In this document: piece after piece, positions 58,799 through 64,000 of the stretch
How the letters are laid out: every line of letters starts with the position of its first letter
How positions within the stretch are numbered: the first letter of the stretch is position 1
DNA from: Paracoccaceae bacterium
GTDB lineage: Bacteria > Pseudomonadota > Alphaproteobacteria > Rhodobacterales > Rhodobacteraceae
Direction: 5' to 3'
DNA length: 64,000 nt
NCBI GenBank assembly: GCA_029862205.1
Contig: JAOTXT010000001.1
Location: 62,001 to 126,000, forward strand
The notes under the pieces: model-generated
Databases searched by the model: none
Seen by the model: only the letters and a program-made list of their open reading frames with translations
Told to the model about the DNA's origin: nothing
Translations under genes and position numbers: made by a program

Positions 58799-59836
58799 GT
58801 GAAAATCGTCCGCACCGACCGCGAGCTTGAGACGCCTCATATCGACGGCACCCTGCGCGCCGCGGGGCATGAACTGGTCCTGCTGCCGGACGGCACAGCC
58901 GAGGACGATCTCGTCGATGCGGTGGGCGGCGCCGACCTGATCCTGATGTGCTACACGCCTATTACCGCTCGGGTGATTAGGGCCGCTGAGAGCCTCAAGG
59001 GCATCGTCAAATATGGAGTTGGGGTTGACGCGATCGACATCCCCGCCGCCCACGGGCGCGGCGTCCAAGTGGTGAACATCCCGGAATATGCCGAAGAGAC
59101 GGTGGCCGAGGGCGCTTTCGCCCTGATGATCGCGCTGGCCAAGAAGCTGGCGCCATTGAATGCAAAGATGCAGGCGGAGGGCTGGGCCTGGCCCCAGCCG
59201 CCTTGGCTAGGCGGCGATATTGCGGGCAAGACGGTGGGGCTGGTCGGGTTCGGCAAGATCGCCCGCTCGATGGCGCGGATGGCGGGGGCCGGGTTCCGGG
59301 CACGCGTCCTGGCCTATGATCCGAATGTCTCCGGCGAGGCCATGACGGAGGCAGGCGTCGAGAAACGCGATCACCTTCTGGACCTGTTGGCCGAGTCCGA
59401 TTTCGTATCGCTCCATTGCGTCCTGACCAACCAATCGCGTGGTCTGATCGGGCGGCGCGAGCTCTCCGCGATGAAGCCCTCGGCTTTTCTCATCAACACC
59501 GCGCGCGGCGCGCTGGTGCACGAGGCGGCGCTTCTGGACGCGCTCGACAATGGGACGATCGCGGGGGCCGGGCTGGACGTCTTCTCGGCCGAGCCGCTTT
59601 CCCGGCATCGCCATCCGATGAGTCCGCTCTTCGGCCGCGACAACGTGATCCTGACGCCGCATCTGACCTTTTACACCGCGGAAGCGATGCACCGGCTGGA
59701 GGCGGAGACGCTTGAACGCTGTTTCGAAATACTGGAGGGGCGCGAGGTGCAGATCAAATCCCTGGACCCGCGCCTATCCACGGCAAAGATGTCGGACCAG
59801 GATAACCGTGGCACCTCCGCCGCGCCGAAAGAATGA
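58799..59836 (+). CDS. D-isomer-specific 2-hydroxyacid dehydrogenase
   Basis: GKTVGLVGFGKIARSMARMAGAGF, MKPSAFLINTARGALVHEAALLDAL; GTG start. Confidence 0.91.
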   Translation: MKIVRTDRELETPHIDGTLRAAGHELVLLPDGTAEDDLVDAVGGADLILMCYTPITARVIRAAESLKGIVKYGVGVDAIDIPAAHGRGVQVVNIPEYAEETVAEGAFALMIALAKKLAPLNAKMQAEGWAWPQPPWLGGDIAGKTVGLVGFGKIARSMARMAGAGFRARVLAYDPNVSGEAMTEAGVEKRDHLLDLLAESDFVSLHCVLTNQSRGLIGRRELSAMKPSAFLINTARGALVHEAALLDALDNGTIAGAGLDVFSAEPLSRHRHPMSPLFGRDNVILTPHLTFYTAEAMHRLEAETLERCFEILEGREVQIKSLDPRLSTAKMSDQDNRGTSAAPKE

Positions 59837-60555
59837 CCACGATGGAACGCTCCGAAATCCTCCGCCGCGAGGTACGCGCGCTGATCTTCGACCAATACGG
59901 CACCATCGTCGACATGCAGGGCGGACTGACCGAGGCGGTCACGCCCTTCCTCATATCGAAAGGGTGGGACGGGCGTCCGCATCAATTCGTCACCTGGTGG
60001 CGGCGGACGCATTTCGAAAATTCGATGATCGATGCGCTTTGCGCCCGGGGTCACACGCCCTACCGCGAGATCGGCCACCGGGCGGTTTCCCATGTGATGG
60101 ACCGAGCGGGGATCAGCTACAGCCTGGACGAGGTCGCCTGGCTGGTCGGCCGGATCGTCGAGTTGAAACCGTTTCCTGACGTGATTGGCGCGCTGGAGCG
60201 GATGAAAGCGGCGGGTCTGGGGCTGCACATCCTCTCGAACGGGGACCCGGACATGCTGGAAGCGGCGGCGCCCCATATCGGCTTTCCGTTCGACAGCCGG
60301 ATATCCGTCGCGGCTGCTGGTTGCTTTAAACCCGCTTGGCAAGCTTATGCGAAAGCGGAAGAATTAGTCGGCCTCGATCGCTCGTCTCTGCTTTTCGTCG
60401 CCAATCACGCTTTCGATTGTATTGGCGCCAAGAGCTATGGGATGCGCACCGTCTTCATCGACCGCCGCAGGCGTCCGTTCGGCGAGACACCGCATCAGCC
60501 GGACCTGATCGTCAAGGATTTCTCGGAACTGGCCGAGGCGATGACCGGCAGCTAG
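59833..60555 (+). CDS. HAD-superfamily hydrolase (haloacid dehalogenase type II-like)
   Basis: [21 protein letters not shown] (variant of DxDGT), [41 protein letters not shown]. Confidence 0.85.
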   Translation: MTTMERSEILRREVRALIFDQYGTIVDMQGGLTEAVTPFLISKGWDGRPHQFVTWWRRTHFENSMIDALCARGHTPYREIGHRAVSHVMDRAGISYSLDEVAWLVGRIVELKPFPDVIGALERMKAAGLGLHILSNGDPDMLEAAAPHIGFPFDSRISVAAAGCFKPAWQAYAKAEELVGLDRSSLLFVANHAFDCIGAKSYGMRTVFIDRRRRPFGETPHQPDLIVKDFSELAEAMTGS

Positions 60556-61283
60556 CCGCGGAATCCAGTCGCCACCACGAACATCTCGGCGCTGTCCTTG
60601 CGGCTGGCTGGGGGTTTGAAGTGCTGCACCTTGGCGAAGCGGCGCTTCAGGAGCGCCAATAGCTCGGCCTCGGTGCCGCCTTGCAGGACCTTGGCGAGGA
60701 ACGTGCCGCCCTCGGCCAATACATCGAAGGCGAAATAGGCCGCCGCCTCGGCCAAAGCCATGATCTTCAGATGGTCGGTCTGGCGGTGTCCGCTGGTGGG
60801 CGCGGCCATGTCGGACATCACCACATCCGCCTGGCCGCCGAGTGCCGCTTTCAAGGTCTCGTCCGCGCCTTCATCCAGGAAATCCAACTGCAGGATCTCG
60901 GCACCCGCGACCGGTTCGACCTCCTGCAAATCAACACCGATGACCCGGCCCCGGGCCTTGCCCGGTTTCTCGCCCAGCGCATTGACCCGGCTCACAGCGA
61001 CCTGGCACCACCCGCCGGGGGCGCAACCCAGATCAACCACCCGCGCGCCCGGCACCAAGAACCGGTAGCGGTCATCGATCTCGATGATCTTGAAGGCGGC
61101 ACGGCCGCGATAGCCTTCCTTGCGGGCCCGCTGGACATAAGGGTCGTTGAGCTGCCGTTCGAGCCACCGGGTCGATGCGAGCTTTCGCCCTTTCGCGGTC
61201 TTGACCCGGACTTTCAGATTTCGCGTGCCGCCGCTGGAACCTCGGCCCGAACCCTGACCCGCGCCGCTTTTCGGGGCGGTCAT
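60552..61283 (-). CDS. rlmE: 23S rRNA (uridine-2'-O-)methyltransferase (FtsJ/RrmJ)
   Basis: [37 protein letters not shown]-like region, [23 protein letters not shown]. Confidence 0.94.
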   Translation of the reverse strand: MTAPKSGAGQGSGRGSSGGTRNLKVRVKTAKGRKLASTRWLERQLNDPYVQRARKEGYRGRAAFKIIEIDDRYRFLVPGARVVDLGCAPGGWCQVAVSRVNALGEKPGKARGRVIGVDLQEVEPVAGAEILQLDFLDEGADETLKAALGGQADVVMSDMAAPTSGHRQTDHLKIMALAEAAAYFAFDVLAEGGTFLAKVLQGGTEAELLALLKRRFAKVQHFKPPASRKDSAEMFVVATGFRG

Positions 61284-62419
61284 TGGGCGGCAATCCGCCG
61301 CTGTTGCAACAGACCGTAGAGCATCCCTTCGCGCAGGCCCCTATCGGCAATGCGCATCCGCACGACCGGCCAACTTCTGAGCACCGTCATCAGAATGGCG
61401 GCGCCCGAGAGAAGCAGTTCCGCGCGGCCCGGACCAATGCCGCGGTTCGATGCACTTTCGGTTCCCTCAGTCAGCAGCCGTTCGGCAACCGCGACAGCGG
61501 CGTTTGCCGACAGCCACATGCCGTCGACTTTCGAGCGGTCATAGGTTGGCAGACCCAAATGCAGCGCGCCGAAGGTGGTCGCAGTGCCGGAGACGCCAAT
61601 GATCTGCAGGCGCGTGCTCATGACTTGGCGGTCCTCGGCCCGGAAGGGGATGAACCGGTCGAGTTGGGCCTCAAAATGATGCGACATGGCACCGAAACGG
61701 CGAACTTCGTCGCCGATATCGGCGAACCGTTCGTGCAGGGTCGAGACGCCGAGCGGCACCGAGATCCAGTCGGTGATATGGGCGGCCGCAGCCCTGGCAT
61801 TGGCACATTGATCACCGTCATTGCCCGACGGCGCCAGCGTGCGAACTAGGCTCTCGCGCCGGCTGGGAGGCGTGCGGGACATGTCGACCCAGATGAGTTC
61901 GGTCGAGCCTCCGCCGATATCGAAGACCAAAAGCTGCTCCGCGTCCGGATCGATCAGGGGTGCGCAGCCGGCCACCGCAAAGCGCGCTTCCTCCTCGGCC
62001 GAAATTATCTCCATCTGCAGGCCGACCTCGCGCGCAACCCGGCGCACGAAGCCCATCCCGTTCGAGGCGCGGCGGCAGGCCTCGGTCGCGACGATCCTCG
62101 CATCCGAGACCCGGTGGCTGCGGATCTTAGAGGCACAGATGCGGAGTGCCTTAAGTGCCCGGGCCTGAGCTGCGGCGCCCAACAGATTGGAATGCTCGAC
62201 CCCCTCGCCAAGGCGCACAGCGCGCGAGAAGGCGTCAAGCACGGTGAAGCCGTCGCCATCGGGCCGGGCGACGAGAAGGCGGCAATTGTTGGTGCCCAGA
62301 TCCAGGGCGGCGATCGGCGCAGGCGCACGGTTGTCGCCGCGCGTCCGCACGATAGCCCGCTCGGGCACCGGCGCACACGGAGCGTCCGCGTCCATATCGA
62401 TGCGCGTCCTCTTCACCAC
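61280..62419 (-). CDS. Ppx/GppA-family phosphatase
   Basis: [24 protein letters not shown]...[17 protein letters not shown]. Confidence 0.92.
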   Translation of the reverse strand: MVKRTRIDMDADAPCAPVPERAIVRTRGDNRAPAPIAALDLGTNNCRLLVARPDGDGFTVLDAFSRAVRLGEGVEHSNLLGAAAQARALKALRICASKIRSHRVSDARIVATEACRRASNGMGFVRRVAREVGLQMEIISAEEEARFAVAGCAPLIDPDAEQLLVFDIGGGSTELIWVDMSRTPPSRRESLVRTLAPSGNDGDQCANARAAAAHITDWISVPLGVSTLHERFADIGDEVRRFGAMSHHFEAQLDRFIPFRAEDRQVMSTRLQIIGVSGTATTFGALHLGLPTYDRSKVDGMWLSANAAVAVAERLLTEGTESASNRGIGPGRAELLLSGAAILMTVLRSWPVVRMRIADRGLREGMLYGLLQQRRIAAQ

Positions 62420-62500
62420 CGGCCTGTCACCGAGCTGTCGTACATTCTTCTAGCTCTAGGCGGTGACGGCGGTGACGGCAAGCAGATGGGTGATCTACGC

Positions 62501-63397
62501 CTACCCGCAGCTGGCGGCGGTATGCGCCGGAACCGGTTCGACACCCAACGCCCGGCAGACCTGGAAGACCAATTCCGACTTATTCAGCGTGTAGAAGTGC
62601 AGATCCTCGACCCCCTCGGCCATCAGCTCGTCGCACTGCTCGGTCGCGATCGCGGTCGACAGCATGTCGTGGGAATCTTCGTCCCAGGCATTGTCATAGG
62701 CCTTGAACATCCAATCCGGGACCGGTGTGCCGCAGCTCTGGGCGAAGCGCACCGTCTTGTCGAAATCCTCGATCGGCAGGATGCCCGGAACGATGGGCTG
62801 GGTGATCCCCGCATCAGCGCAGGCATCGCGGAACCGAAGATAGGACTCATTCTGGAAGAATAGTTGTGTGATCGCGCCGGTTGCCCCCGCATCCAGCTTG
62901 CGTTTCAGATGCTCGATATCGGCCTTCATGTTGGAGGCTTCCGGGTGCCCGTCAGGATAGGCGGCGATCCAGATTCGGAACTGGCCCATCTCCGCCAAGG
63001 CCTCCACGAGCTCAACACTGCCTTCAAAACCACCCGGATGCACCTCGAACCGGTCATGCCCGGTAGGCGGATCTCCACGCAGGGCGACGATGCGATGGCA
63101 TCCGAGCTTCGCATAGCTCCGCGCGACCTTCAGGACCTCGTCTTTGGTCGCGCCGACGCAGGTCAGATGACCGGCCACATTCAGCCGGGCACAGTCGCGG
63201 ATCGCCAGAATTGCCGCCATGGTCCGGTCGCGCGTGGTCCCACCCGCGCCATAGGTGACCGAGACGAAGTCAGGGCCCAGCGGCGCGAGCCGTTGAACAG
63301 ATTCCCACAGCGCCATGCTGGCGCGGGGCGTCCGCGGCGGGAAGAATTCGAAGCTGATCCGAGGTTGGTTGCGGCCGTTCGGCACAGATCCATCCAT
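62501..63397 (-). CDS. metF: 5,10-methylenetetrahydrofolate reductase
   Basis: ISFEFFPPRTPRASMALWESVQRLAPLGPDFVSVTYGAGGTTRDRT...ITQLFFQNESYLRFRD. Confidence 0.95.
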   Translation of the reverse strand: MDGSVPNGRNQPRISFEFFPPRTPRASMALWESVQRLAPLGPDFVSVTYGAGGTTRDRTMAAILAIRDCARLNVAGHLTCVGATKDEVLKVARSYAKLGCHRIVALRGDPPTGHDRFEVHPGGFEGSVELVEALAEMGQFRIWIAAYPDGHPEASNMKADIEHLKRKLDAGATGAITQLFFQNESYLRFRDACADAGITQPIVPGILPIEDFDKTVRFAQSCGTPVPDWMFKAYDNAWDEDSHDMLSTAIATEQCDELMAEGVEDLHFYTLNKSELVFQVCRALGVEPVPAHTAASCG

Positions 63398-63631
63398 TTT
63401 CGCTCGCTCCACTCAAAAGACACGCCAATCAGGCCAAAAGCAGCAAATACAGTTGTTTATCTTAAAGGTTATTAAGCGACCTTTCAATGTCAAAAACCGA
63501 CACAAACCCTGTCCTCGCGCGGGTTTTCCCTGTATAAACACTGCAAGCACCGGGGGCATGTGTCGCAGACGCCCCATCCTAAGTCGAAAATCTGCGTGCG
63601 CGATGCTACATTTCAGCTAATCAGTGCGCGT

Positions 63632-63653
63632 TTCCCGCATTTCAACGCGGGAA
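63632..63653 (+). promoter_or_regulatory. Leader hairpin just upstream of the second MTHFR-like gene
   Basis: TTCCCGC-ATTTCAAC-GCGGGAA, 7-bp perfect stem 21 nt before ATG 63675. Confidence 0.45.
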
Positions 63654-63674
63654 CATGGCCGGGAGAGGAAACCG

Positions 63675-64000
63675 ATGGCGACGATTCTAAACCTGTTCGG
63701 ACGCAGGGAAAAGCCGGCGGCCGGTGCGGGCACCGCGCTGGCGGGTCTCCTGGACGGCTTTTCGATCGAGGTCATGCCGCGCACGGCCGAGAAGATCGAG
63801 GATTTCCGAGAGATATTGCCTCCTGATACCAGGGTCTACATCGCCCATATCGAAGGCACACCGATCGACGAGATGGTCGCGACAGCCAAGCGAATCGTTG
63901 GCGAAGGTTTCCCTGTGATGCCGCATTTCCCGGCACGGATCATTGCTGACGAGACCGTTTTGGCCGATTGGATCGCGCGTTATCAGGGCGAGGCGGGGAT
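63675..64000 (+). CDS. Methylenetetrahydrofolate reductase-like protein (partial, runs off the window end)
   Basis: LLDGFSIEVMPRTAEKIEDFREILPPDTRVYIAHIEGTPIDEMVATAKRIVGEGFPVMPHFPARII; ATG with upstream gggagaggaaacc. Confidence 0.7.
   Translation, partial: MATILNLFGRREKPAAGAGTALAGLLDGFSIEVMPRTAEKIEDFREILPPDTRVYIAHIEGTPIDEMVATAKRIVGEGFPVMPHFPARIIADETVLADWIARYQGEAG

Overview
This 64 kb window is high-GC alphaproteobacterial chromosome, probably Rhodobacterales-like judging from gene content and order (inference). It is densely coding. I saw no rRNA, tRNA, CRISPR array, transposase or phage genes. Housekeeping blocks: scpA-nagZ-SPOR-argS; folate/cell-division genes (ymdB-like, 5-FCL, zapA); tkt/gap/pgk/fba; rluD-rpoH; xthA; rlmE-ppx/gppA; metF. 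Between them are several catabolic blocks: alcohol and acylating aldehyde dehydrogenases with malonyl-CoA decarboxylase; CoA-transferase/enolase/ADP-forming ligase; glycolate-oxidase-like/GntR/malonyl-CoA-synthetase-like/acyl-CoA dehydrogenases. The most unusual signal is non-coding. Two related intergenic loci (about 14.15-14.68 kb and 15.95-16.27 kb) flank a MetE-like gene. Each starts near TTRTCCACAAGAA, carries a run of short hairpins with YYCG tetraloops (about 30-nt period in the longer locus; about 10 hairpins versus about 3), and ends in a shared branched structure followed by a T-tract. I interpret them as a pair of plus-strand structured ncRNAs differing in repeat number. Other points of interest: a coiled-coil repeat protein with a RodZ-like C-terminus, a 27-aa microprotein gene opposite pgk, a frameshifted lipoprotein gene, a possible GntR operator, an SD-sequestering leader on an RTX-like gene, and divergent genes sharing overlapping start codons. 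All pairings and family calls were made by eye; no searches or folding were run.
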